The position numbers and the translations under genes were made by a program. A model generated the notes under the pieces. It was not told the DNA's origin. It saw only the letters and a program-made list of their open reading frames with translations, and did not search any database. Shown here piece after piece: positions 9,371 to 16,945 of a stretch of DNA of 64,000 nucleotides. The DNA comes from an uncultured Dokdonia sp. (GTDB lineage Bacteria > Bacteroidota > Bacteroidia > Flavobacteriales > Flavobacteriaceae), in the NCBI GenBank assembly GCA_947503305.1, contig CANNDF010000001.1, positions 496,001-560,000 on the forward strand, in the 5' to 3' direction. Each line of letters starts with the position of its first letter. Position 1 is the first letter of the stretch.

Positions 9371-9391
9371 ATAGGTTTATATAGGTTTATA
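9371..9391. repeat. Short tandem repeat upstream of mscL
   Basis: Two adjacent copies of the 10-mer ATAGGTTTAT followed by ATAGG begin 7 bases upstream of the mscL start codon. This is inside the probable 5' untranslated region. It could be slippage or a regulatory duplication. Confidence 0.6.
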
Positions 9392-9450
9392 GGCTTCTAA
9401 GTTACTAAAAAAGAAATTTAGTTAACATAATTTTAAGATGGAGAACCACC

Positions 9451-10548
9451 CTATCGAAGAATAACACGTTTGATGCGTTGAGATACAGCCGTGAGTATCT
9501 CATAGGATATAGAATTGATTTTTGAGGACACATCTACCGCTGAGGCCCCTTTTCCAAAAAGAATTACATCGTCCCCTTCTTTACATTCAATACCAGAAAT
9601 ACATACCATAAGCATGTCCATACATACATTACCTATTATAGGTGCTTTTTTCCCATGAATAGTCACATAACCTACCTCATTACCATAAGCTCTTGAGATA
9701 CCATCGGAGTGTCCTATAGGTATTGTTGCTATTTTTTCATAATGAGGGGCTCTATAGGCTCTATTATACCCAACACTTTCTCCTGGTTCGATCATATGAA
9801 TCTGAGAGATTACAGATTTTAAAGTAGCGACGGGCTTAAGCATAGCATCTTCTTCGGATGTATTACCATATCCGTAAAGTCCAATCCCTGTTCTTACAAG
9901 ATCAAATTGGGCTTCGGGATAATTAATAATTGCTGAGGTATTACTTTGATGTAAAAAGGGTGTATCCTCAAGGGCATCACAAAGTACTGTGGCAGTTTTT
10001 GTAAAACTTTCTATTTGAGATATGGTAAACTCTTTTTCAGAAAGATCTTCACTTGCGGCAAGGTGAGAAAATAAAGAACGTACTTTTATTGCTTGGGTAT
10101 TTTTAAGTTGATCTAGAATCCAATCCGTATCATTTTCCCAAAACCCTAATCTATTAAGGCCTGTATTAAATTTAAGATGTACAGGATATTTTTTTTGAGA
10201 GGCCGCTTTCGCGAAAGCATTAAATGCTTTAAAAACACGGGGACTATATAAACTAGGCTCAAGACATCGTTCAATAATTGTATGAAAATTATCAGGTTGA
10301 GGATGAAGTACTAAAATAGGAGTTTTTATGCCAGCATCTCGTAAGGCGACTCCTTCACTAGAATAGGCAACTGCAAAATAATCAACACCTAAACCCTCTA
10401 AATAATGCGCAACCTCACTTGCATCACTGCCATACCCAAAGGCCTTTACAACTGCCATCATCTTCACTCCTTTTTTAAGCTTTGATTTCAGATAGGTGTA
10501 ATTATGTTTTAGTGCTTTAAGGTCTATTTCAAGGCGTGTAACACCCAT
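9451..10548 (-). CDS. alr: Alanine racemase
   Basis: A PLP enzyme interconverting L- and D-alanine for peptidoglycan. The 365-residue protein is a stand-alone racemase, with no MurF fusion as seen in some Bacteroidota. The PLP lysine is Lys35 in AVVKAFGYG, the catalytic Tyr261 is in VGYNRAYR, and GNVCMDMLMV is the substrate-side loop. Residues 111-115 read AFAKA, encoded by an exact copy of the dispersed palindrome, in a surface-like region. It is followed 15 bases later by the C-terminus-coding side of tdk's gap (tdk lies immediately upstream in transcription), suggesting a tdk-alr operon. Confidence 0.95.
   Translation of the reverse strand: MGVTRLEIDLKALKHNYTYLKSKLKKGVKMMAVVKAFGYGSDASEVAHYLEGLGVDYFAVAYSSEGVALRDAGIKTPILVLHPQPDNFHTIIERCLEPSLYSPRVFKAFNAFAKAASQKKYPVHLKFNTGLNRLGFWENDTDWILDQLKNTQAIKVRSLFSHLAASEDLSEKEFTISQIESFTKTATVLCDALEDTPFLHQSNTSAIINYPEAQFDLVRTGIGLYGYGNTSEEDAMLKPVATLKSVISQIHMIEPGESVGYNRAYRAPHYEKIATIPIGHSDGISRAYGNEVGYVTIHGKKAPIIGNVCMDMLMVCISGIECKEGDDVILFGKGASAVDVSSKINSISYEILTAVSQRIKRVILR
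10205..10218. repeat. Dispersed palindrome, exact copy (in alr)
   Basis: Perfect GCTTTCGCGAAAGC within alr, read in the AFAKA frame (residues 111-115). Confidence 0.95.
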
Positions 10549-10563
10549 AATGAGGTGGTTTTT

Positions 10564-11208
10564 TTATTTTTTTGAAGAATGCTTGTTTGAAAGCTCTTCA
10601 GGGTCATGTACATCCATTTTTTTAAGCCTGTCCCTAAGCATAGCTTTATAATAAGCGGCTCGGCTTAAGGGTTCATATTCTTCGGTTTCACCTAAGAGTA
10701 CAAGACTATCATTTTGAGCTTTACGGTAACTATATTGTGCGAGATTTCCTGTTCGTGTGCAAACTGCATGGACTTTAGTTACATATTCTGCGGTAGCCAT
10801 CAGTGCTGGCATAGGTCCAAACGGATTACCTTTAAAATCCATATCCAGTCCAGCGATAATAACACGGATTCCACGATTTGCTAGGTCATTGCATACTTTT
10901 ATAATCTCATCATCAAAGAATTGTGCCTCATCGATTCCTATTACATCACAGTCATCTGCAAGAATAGGAATATTTGCAGCAGCAGGAACAGGAGTAGAGC
11001 GTATTTCATTTGCATCATGAGACACGACCATTTCTTCATCATAACGAGTATCTACAACAGGTTTGAAAATTTCTACTTTCTGCTTTGCAAATTGAGCGCG
11101 TTTAAGCCTGCGTATGAGTTCTTCGGTTTTTCCAGAGAACATGGAACCGCAAATAACTTCAATCCAACCGAATTGCTCTTTATGATTTACTGTATTTTCA
11201 AGAAACAT
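10564..11208 (-). CDS. tdk: Thymidine kinase
   Basis: A type II (TK1-like) kinase phosphorylating thymidine with ATP for salvage. The 214-residue protein has the P-loop GSMFSGKT (21-28), the DEAQFFDD catalytic/Walker B motif, and the lasso-domain sequence ending YSYRK. The zinc-ribbon cysteines typical of E. coli or human TK1 are mostly missing: only AVCTRTGN remains where two Cys are expected, and the second pair near the C-terminus is absent. This probably reflects a zinc-less subtype. alr begins 15 bases after its stop. Confidence 0.94.
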   Translation of the reverse strand: MFLENTVNHKEQFGWIEVICGSMFSGKTEELIRRLKRAQFAKQKVEIFKPVVDTRYDEEMVVSHDANEIRSTPVPAAANIPILADDCDVIGIDEAQFFDDEIIKVCNDLANRGIRVIIAGLDMDFKGNPFGPMPALMATAEYVTKVHAVCTRTGNLAQYSYRKAQNDSLVLLGETEEYEPLSRAAYYKAMLRDRLKKMDVHDPEELSNKHSSKK

Positions 11209-11310
11209 TTTGTATTTTTCAAGACCAAAACACTAGAAATAGCGTTTGATTTTAAGGCAAGGTAAATTTATCAAAAAACGCACGCAATCAAAGCTAAGTA
11301 ATCGAAAGTT

Positions 11311-12192
11311 ATGAAAAAATCCATTAAGGCAGAATTAGTAAGCCTAGCACATAGAATTTTAAAGCTTAAAGAAGATGCTTCTTATGAAAAAATGACAGAA
11401 GAAGCTCGCGCTGTGTATGAAAAACTGACGATTCTTGCTTATGCAGAACAACTCGAAAAATCTGGACAACCTACTATAGGAATCGCTACTATTGAAAATT
11501 CTATAGAGTCATTATTGTCAACAAATAAAGACAATCTTGAAATACCGAAGGATACGCATGACAATCTAGAAGCAGATATAACAGAAGAAGCTCAAAAAAA
11601 TGAAATACCCTTAGAAGTTACCAATACTCCTATATCTAAAACACCTTCTGTTATCGCTGCCGAAAACGAAGCCCGATATAAAGAAGCTAGAAGCAATGAT
11701 AGACATAGGCCAGATGGTACTGTATTTAACTCTGAAGAGCCTGTTCATGAACCTGTGATTGAAAAAATAAAAGATATGGTAGCAGAAATGCCTCCCGAAG
11801 CTGCAGTAATTGATGAGATTATAGATTCTATAGAACCTCAGGATAGATATCAAAAAAATGATATGCTAGAAATAGGAGGGGAGTATGCACAGATTCCTAT
11901 TTTTGAACCTGTCGTTACTGCAGAAGAAGATGAAAAGCCACAAAGTCTTAATGATAAATTGAAAACAGGATTAAAAATAGGACTCAATGATAAGATTGCT
12001 TTTATAAAGCATTTATTCAATGGTAGTGATACAGATTATAATAGAGTATTATCTCAATTGAGTACTTTTAGTTCTGTAGATGAAGCAAAAGGGTTTATTA
12101 ATCAAATAGTAAAGCCAGATTATAATCAGTGGGAAGGAAAAGAGGTATATGAAGAACGTTTTTTACAGGTAATTGATAACAAATTTAATTAG
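11311..12192 (+). CDS. Conserved hypothetical protein with acidic middle
   Basis: A 293-residue soluble protein with no signal peptide or membrane helix. The N-terminal 60 residues are helical (KKSIKAELVSLAHRILKLKE). The middle, about 70-200, is low-complexity and acidic with many Glu/Pro residues. The C-terminal 80 residues (LKIGLNDKIAFIKHLFNGSD to the end) look like a compact helical domain. The pattern of two helical ends joined by a disordered linker suggests a scaffold or adaptor. I recognise no family function. It is followed at 14 bases by a DoxX-like gene and then rsmI, and is probably in one operon. Confidence 0.75.
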   Translation: MKKSIKAELVSLAHRILKLKEDASYEKMTEEARAVYEKLTILAYAEQLEKSGQPTIGIATIENSIESLLSTNKDNLEIPKDTHDNLEADITEEAQKNEIPLEVTNTPISKTPSVIAAENEARYKEARSNDRHRPDGTVFNSEEPVHEPVIEKIKDMVAEMPPEAAVIDEIIDSIEPQDRYQKNDMLEIGGEYAQIPIFEPVVTAEEDEKPQSLNDKLKTGLKIGLNDKIAFIKHLFNGSDTDYNRVLSQLSTFSSVDEAKGFINQIVKPDYNQWEGKEVYEERFLQVIDNKFN

Positions 12193-12206
12193 TAAAATAG
12201 ACTATT

Positions 12207-12569
12207 ATGAATGTTCAAAAGATTGTTTATTGGATAGCAACAATTGGAATTTGTGGGATTATGATCTTTTCAGCTCAAATGTATTTTAGAAATACAGAAA
12301 TGGTAAAAGGATTTTTTGAACACTTTCATTACCCTACCTATATCGTTATTCCTCTTGCTATTGCTAAGGTACTAGGAGTTGCTATGCTTTTATGGAGAGG
12401 AATTCCATGGTTGACAGAATGGGCTTATGCTGGTATTTTCTTTGACGTTGTTCTTGCAGCAATGGCACATCATGATGCTGGAGATGATATTACATTTACA
12501 TTAGTAGCACTTGTTTTATTAATACTTTCTTATTTCTTTGGTAAAGAAGTGCGACCAATGTATGGCTAG
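12207..12569 (+). CDS. DoxX-like family membrane protein
   Basis: A 120-residue inner-membrane protein with four predicted helices (about 6-25, 45-65, 70-90 and 93-112). It resembles the DoxX-like group (IATIGICGIMIFSAQMYF, YIVIPLAIAKVLGVAMLLWRG). A conserved Lys/Gly pair in the second helix and a His-rich loop (AAMAHHDAGDD) are visible. The function of the family is unsettled. Its stop codon abuts the rsmI start codon with no spacer, so the two genes are probably translationally linked. Confidence 0.8.
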   Translation: MNVQKIVYWIATIGICGIMIFSAQMYFRNTEMVKGFFEHFHYPTYIVIPLAIAKVLGVAMLLWRGIPWLTEWAYAGIFFDVVLAAMAHHDAGDDITFTLVALVLLILSYFFGKEVRPMYG

Positions 12570-13241
12570 ATGAGTAAACTATATCTTGTTCCGACACCTA
12601 TAGGTAACCTAGAAGACATTACTTTTAGAGCAATACGGGTATTAAAAGAAGTAGATCTTATTCTGGCAGAAGATACCCGTACTAGTGGAAAATTACTTAA
12701 ACATTATGCAATTACAACTCAAATGATGAGTCATCATATGCATAATGAACATAAGACAGTACATAGTATTATAAAACGTATTCAATCTGGAGAAACAATA
12801 GCAATTATAAGTGATGCAGGTACGCCTGCAATTTCAGATCCTGGATTTTTATTAACAAGGACCTGTGTAGAAGCGGGAATAGAAGTAGACTGTTTGCCAG
12901 GAGCTACAGCATTTGTACCAGCATTAGTAAATAGTGGTTTGCCTAATGATAAATTTATTTTTGAAGGTTTTTTACCAGTTAAAAAAGGGCGTCAGACACG
13001 ACTTAATATACTCTCTGATGAGATACGTACAATGGTTTTTTATGAATCACCACATAAACTGGTAAAAACCTTAGGCCATTTTATAACAGTTTTTGGAGAA
13101 AACCGTCAAATTTCTGTTTCTAGAGAGATTACAAAATTACATGAAGAGACAATACGAGGCAGTCTCACAGAAGTTTTATCACATTACACAAAAAACGCTC
13201 CTAAGGGAGAGATTGTTATTGTTGTAGCAGGAAAAAAATAA
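12570..13241 (+). CDS. rsmI: 16S rRNA (cytidine(1402)-2'-O)-methyltransferase
   Basis: RsmI methylates the 2'-OH of C1402 in the 16S rRNA decoding centre with SAM. The 223-residue protein is a tetrapyrrole-methylase fold enzyme: it starts with LYLVPTPIGNLEDIT, then DLILAEDTRTSGKLL, the SAM loop SDAGTPAISDPGFLL, the PGATAFVPALVNSGLP motif and FYESPHKL. It lacks the C-terminal extension of longer homologues, as is common in Bacteroidota. The start codon directly follows the upstream stop, and the next gene begins with no gap, so translation is tightly coupled. Confidence 0.95.
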   Translation: MSKLYLVPTPIGNLEDITFRAIRVLKEVDLILAEDTRTSGKLLKHYAITTQMMSHHMHNEHKTVHSIIKRIQSGETIAIISDAGTPAISDPGFLLTRTCVEAGIEVDCLPGATAFVPALVNSGLPNDKFIFEGFLPVKKGRQTRLNILSDEIRTMVFYESPHKLVKTLGHFITVFGENRQISVSREITKLHEETIRGSLTEVLSHYTKNAPKGEIVIVVAGKK

Positions 13242-13814
13242 ATGGAAGAATTATTAACATCGATACGGTCTTGTGAAATATGTAAAGAACATTTGGAATT
13301 AGGTCCTAATCCTATTGTTGCAGCGCATCCAGAAGCTCGTGTAGTAATCATTGGACAAGCTCCGGGAACAAAAGTTCATAAGACTTCAGTACCTTGGGAT
13401 GATCCTAGTGGTAGACAACTTAGGGATTGGCTTCAATGTAGTGACGAAGTGTTTTATAATCCAAAACAAGTAGCTTTAGTTCCTATGGGTTTTTGTTACC
13501 CTGGCAAAGGAAAGACAGGAGATTTACCTCCAAGACCAGAATGTGCTCCAGAATGGCATAAAAAATTACTGTCAAAAATGCCTAACCTTCAGCTTGTAAT
13601 TTTAATAGGGATGTATGCTCAAAAATACTACCTCAAGGATAAGGCAAAAAAAACGCTTACGGAGACAGTAAGGAATTATCAAGACTATACACCTACTTAT
13701 ATACCATTACCGCACCCATCTCCTCGTAATCGATTCTGGCTTACAAAAAACCCATGGTTTACTGAAGAAATAGTACCTGTTTTGAGAGATGCTTTCGCAA
13801 AAGCGGTATCTTAA
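13242..13814 (+). CDS. Uracil-DNA glycosylase family protein
   Basis: A 190-residue glycosylase-fold protein that probably removes uracil from DNA. Motif A is GQAPGTKVHKTSVPWDD and motif B is LPHPSPRNRFWL, both typical of the family 4/5-like uracil-DNA glycosylases. An N-terminal CEIC pair and other Cys residues are present, but I cannot assign a complete iron-sulphur set. The last residues (DAFAKAVS) come from a variant copy of the dispersed palindrome at the 3' end. It begins directly at the rsmI stop and overlaps the convergent TonB receptor stop by 4 bases. Confidence 0.88.
   Translation: MEELLTSIRSCEICKEHLELGPNPIVAAHPEARVVIIGQAPGTKVHKTSVPWDDPSGRQLRDWLQCSDEVFYNPKQVALVPMGFCYPGKGKTGDLPPRPECAPEWHKKLLSKMPNLQLVILIGMYAQKYYLKDKAKKTLTETVRNYQDYTPTYIPLPHPSPRNRFWLTKNPWFTEEIVPVLRDAFAKAVS
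13791..13804. repeat. Dispersed palindrome, variant copy (end of glycosylase gene)
   Basis: GCTTTCGCAAAAGC has one change from the perfect element and is read as AFAKA at the very C-terminus of the glycosylase. Confidence 0.8.
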
Positions 13815-16225
13815 AAAGAATATTTTGCAGCAAGGATAAGATTGCGACCAGCTGCAGATATTCCAGAAGAATAGGTTCTATAGCGTTGATCTGTTATATT
13901 TTCGAGATTTGCCGTAAAATTCCAGTGATCGTTTACTTTAAACTGACCCGAAAGATTGAGTGTATACCAACTTGGAGAAAAAGGATTTCCATTTGCATCT
14001 ATAGCAAATAGTTCTGGACTATCATTTACCTCTGGTGATAGATCTTCAAAATCAAATTGTCCATTATATATAACACTAGCATCCAGATTCCATTTTCCTT
14101 TTTGCCAGATAATATGTGTATTTCCAAAATTAGGAGCAACATGTCGTACAGGGAGTAAAGATCCATCTTCTTCTTCTTGCTCACCTCGCGTAAGGTTGTA
14201 CTGAGAAGTTACTTTAAAATCATAAGGTAGGTTAACGACTATCCCCGCTTCAAAACCCCAGATTTTTGCAGTACCTGCATTTTGAATAGCCTCAATATTA
14301 GTTTCTTCTCCTTGAAAGAGAATCGTTGATTCACCATTAAGTGTAAAATCTCTGCGTACAAGCGCATTTTCTAACTGTGAATAGTAGATATTCCCATCAA
14401 AAACGACCACATTATTAAAGTTGAGTATTGTTCCAATCTCCGCATTATATGCATATTCAGCCTTTAAATTAGGATTAGGAATGATTAGATCTCCATCACC
14501 ACTATCAAAAACTTTTCCGATATCATCTATATTAGGAGCTCTAAATGCTGTAGAAAGATTGGTTTTAAGCTGTACTTTTTTGGATAGCTCATAATTAAAC
14601 CCTGCACTTCCTGTTATATTTCCAAAATCAAGTCGAGACTCTTCAAATGGGAAATCAAAAAATTGATTATTATCTCTAAAATCTGCAAATGTAAAAATAT
14701 GATTATAGCGCAATCCTGTATTTAAACGCAATTTAGGATCAAGAATAAATTGTCCGCTTACATAAGCCGCTAGAGATTGCCAATTAGATCCATCTGGATA
14801 TCGAGTATCTGTAAGTTCAAAAGACCCTGTCTCAATATCAGTTACTGATCCATTAGAATTGATATAGTTATATACATATTCAATACCATAATTGATTTTA
14901 CTCTTTCTATTTTTAAGGGCTTTAATAAAGTCCAAAGAACCCGATAACGCATTTACTCTCTCTGTTCGAGTACGTAGTCCCGTAGTACCAAAACGTCTGT
15001 CATTTCTACTTTCTTCAGAATTTTGAAACGCAAAAGTTCCTTGCACACGATCATATAATTTACCATGTCCTTCTTTATTTATTTGAAGATTTGCAAGTAA
15101 CCAATTTTGAGGTCCGTAAAACCATTGTGCAGATCTTAATTGACCATCATTATCTCGTTGGGTAAGACGATCATATCTGTCATAATCTGAAGTACTAGCA
15201 TAGGCCAAGTTAAAATTAAAATCCCACATTACATTAGGCATATAACGTATTTTCTGCATAAAATTATAACTCTCATACCCTGTACTTACTTGTTCTAAAG
15301 GATCTTCATTTTGGACAACGACATCTTCTCCATTAATACGTTGTATGAACTCATTACGCAAAAAAGCATCAGGACCATGTCTCCCTTGACGTTGGTTTTC
15401 ATAATCAGAAAAACTAGCACTAGTTAAAAAAGACCATTTCTTTGTAGCTATATTAATGTCAAAATGAGCTGTTTTTTCATTGTTTGAAGTACTATAACGC
15501 GTTAATGCATTTCCAGAAACAGTGGTCGTATCATCACTAGAAAAAACAGGTGTTTTTGTGTAGAAATTTAATACTCCACCTACAGCATCACTTCCATAAA
15601 TAACAGAACCTGGTCCGAGAATTACTTCTGTACGTTCTATAGTAAAAGGATCTATTGAAATGATGTTTTGTACATTACCTCCTCTAAATATAGCAGTGTT
15701 AAAACGCACACCGTCAAGTGTGATTAATAACCTATTTGTAGAATACCCTCTAATTAAAGGACTTCCACCACCAAGCTGGCTTTTTTGAACAAAAACTTGT
15801 CCACTTCTTTCGAGTAAATCTGCTGAAGTTTGTGGATTAAAAAGCGCTATATCTGACGAAGAAAGTGCAATGATTTTTTGAGAAATTTCATTTTTACGTT
15901 GTCCAAACTTTGAAACCGAAAGAATAATCTCCCCAAGTCGGTTTTCTAGTTGTTTGAGATAAATTTTATTTCCGAAAGCATTTATTTGAGCTTTGGTATA
16001 TCTAGCTTCTTGATGTGCAACTTCTGAAAATATGATGTTTTCTGTTTTAGCGAAAGCGGATATATCTGCCATTCCATCAAAGTCGGTAATAGCACTTTTA
16101 CTCTTGTCTTCGTTATAGATAGCAACACCAATAATAGGCTCACGCGTATCTACATCAAGAACTGTAATTTGTTGTGCCCGAGAAATGAGTGTGGAAAATA
16201 AAAAAAAAGCAAAAATATAGCGCAT
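13811..16225 (-). CDS. TonB-dependent outer-membrane receptor
   Basis: An 804-residue receptor with a signal peptide (1-17), a carboxypeptidase-regulatory-like domain (about 20-85, TVLDVDTREPIIGVAIYNED), a plug (about 110-225 with SGQVFVQKSQLGGGSPLIRG and the YGSDAVGGVLNFYTK signature) and a 22-strand barrel ending GRNLILAAKYSF. The plug resembles receptors for siderophores or cobalamin-type ligands, but the substrate is unresolved. Its start codon follows the recO stop immediately, making porZ-recO-receptor one operon. A degenerate palindrome copy in the N-terminal domain encodes SAFAKTE. Confidence 0.94.
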   Translation of the reverse strand: MRYIFAFFLFSTLISRAQQITVLDVDTREPIIGVAIYNEDKSKSAITDFDGMADISAFAKTENIIFSEVAHQEARYTKAQINAFGNKIYLKQLENRLGEIILSVSKFGQRKNEISQKIIALSSSDIALFNPQTSADLLERSGQVFVQKSQLGGGSPLIRGYSTNRLLITLDGVRFNTAIFRGGNVQNIISIDPFTIERTEVILGPGSVIYGSDAVGGVLNFYTKTPVFSSDDTTTVSGNALTRYSTSNNEKTAHFDINIATKKWSFLTSASFSDYENQRQGRHGPDAFLRNEFIQRINGEDVVVQNEDPLEQVSTGYESYNFMQKIRYMPNVMWDFNFNLAYASTSDYDRYDRLTQRDNDGQLRSAQWFYGPQNWLLANLQINKEGHGKLYDRVQGTFAFQNSEESRNDRRFGTTGLRTRTERVNALSGSLDFIKALKNRKSKINYGIEYVYNYINSNGSVTDIETGSFELTDTRYPDGSNWQSLAAYVSGQFILDPKLRLNTGLRYNHIFTFADFRDNNQFFDFPFEESRLDFGNITGSAGFNYELSKKVQLKTNLSTAFRAPNIDDIGKVFDSGDGDLIIPNPNLKAEYAYNAEIGTILNFNNVVVFDGNIYYSQLENALVRRDFTLNGESTILFQGEETNIEAIQNAGTAKIWGFEAGIVVNLPYDFKVTSQYNLTRGEQEEEDGSLLPVRHVAPNFGNTHIIWQKGKWNLDASVIYNGQFDFEDLSPEVNDSPELFAIDANGNPFSPSWYTLNLSGQFKVNDHWNFTANLENITDQRYRTYSSGISAAGRNLILAAKYSF
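16044..16057. repeat. Dispersed palindrome, degenerate copy (in TonB receptor)
   Basis: GTTTTAGCGAAAGC matches the perfect element at 12 of 14 positions. On the coding strand it gives AFAKT. Confidence 0.5.
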
Positions 16226-16945
16226 TTAGCTAAAAATTGTATTGAGCACCTCGAGCGAGCGAGGTTTTTTAAAACCGTGCAAATGTAACTCATAATACTG
16301 TAATAGCATATTGAGAAAATCTCCACGAAGTTTTTTGTTTAGTTTGATTTCTGGTAGTGTATCAAAATTTATGCCTAAGAGCTCTTTTAAAAGGGTTATT
16401 TGCTTCCCGCTTTGACAATATATGTGTATTTCATTAGCCACAAAGGAGCCTTCCTGTAAATTGAAATACTCATAATGTATTTGACTTTCATCGGGATAAA
16501 AGCCTAAGTATTTTGTAAGTTTTACTAAGAATAATAAGTGAAAATTTGAAATAACATCATGCGTGTCTAACCAAACAGCTGTTGCTGCGAGGTAGTCAAA
16601 AAGCATACGATTTTCTTCTTCTTCTAGGATAGAACTTCGTAAAATGTCTGCTATAAAAAAAACAAGGGCAGTTTTTGTAATATCAGTATGTAGGCTTCTA
16701 TATTGATAAATTACTTTTGCTTCGCGTATACTTTCTAAAGTACCCTTATCTCTATGATTTGCTTCTATTTCTAGAAGCATTAATGGCTGAAACATTGCAG
16801 AACGCACCTTTCCTTTTTTTGACTTGAGGATATTACGTAGTAAATACGATTTAAGGCCACTACTTTCTGTAAAGCATTTTACAATAAGATCTGCTTCACT
16901 ATACTTAAGGGCAGAGATTACAATTGCTTTTGTAGTAACTAGCAT
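16226..16945 (-). CDS. recO: DNA repair protein RecO
   Basis: RecO anneals SSB-coated DNA and with RecR loads RecA in gap repair. The 239-residue protein has an N-terminal OB fold (1-80, TKAIVISALKYSEADLIVKC, GLKSYLLRNILKSKKGKV) and a helical C-terminal domain. The zinc-type cysteines of some homologues are absent, as is usual here. Its ATG overlaps the stop of the upstream porZ-like gene by one base (TAATG), and the receptor gene begins right after its stop. The neighbourhood of porZ and recO is typical for Flavobacteria. Confidence 0.93.
   Translation of the reverse strand: MLVTTKAIVISALKYSEADLIVKCFTESSGLKSYLLRNILKSKKGKVRSAMFQPLMLLEIEANHRDKGTLESIREAKVIYQYRSLHTDITKTALVFFIADILRSSILEEEENRMLFDYLAATAVWLDTHDVISNFHLLFLVKLTKYLGFYPDESQIHYEYFNLQEGSFVANEIHIYCQSGKQITLLKELLGINFDTLPEIKLNKKLRGDFLNMLLQYYELHLHGFKKPRSLEVLNTIFS

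Noticed and set aside
8985-9374. A 129-codon open frame on the plus strand over mscL
   Set aside because: It is the antisense of a well-conserved channel gene, has low-complexity Ser/Thr/Ala composition and no family resemblance.
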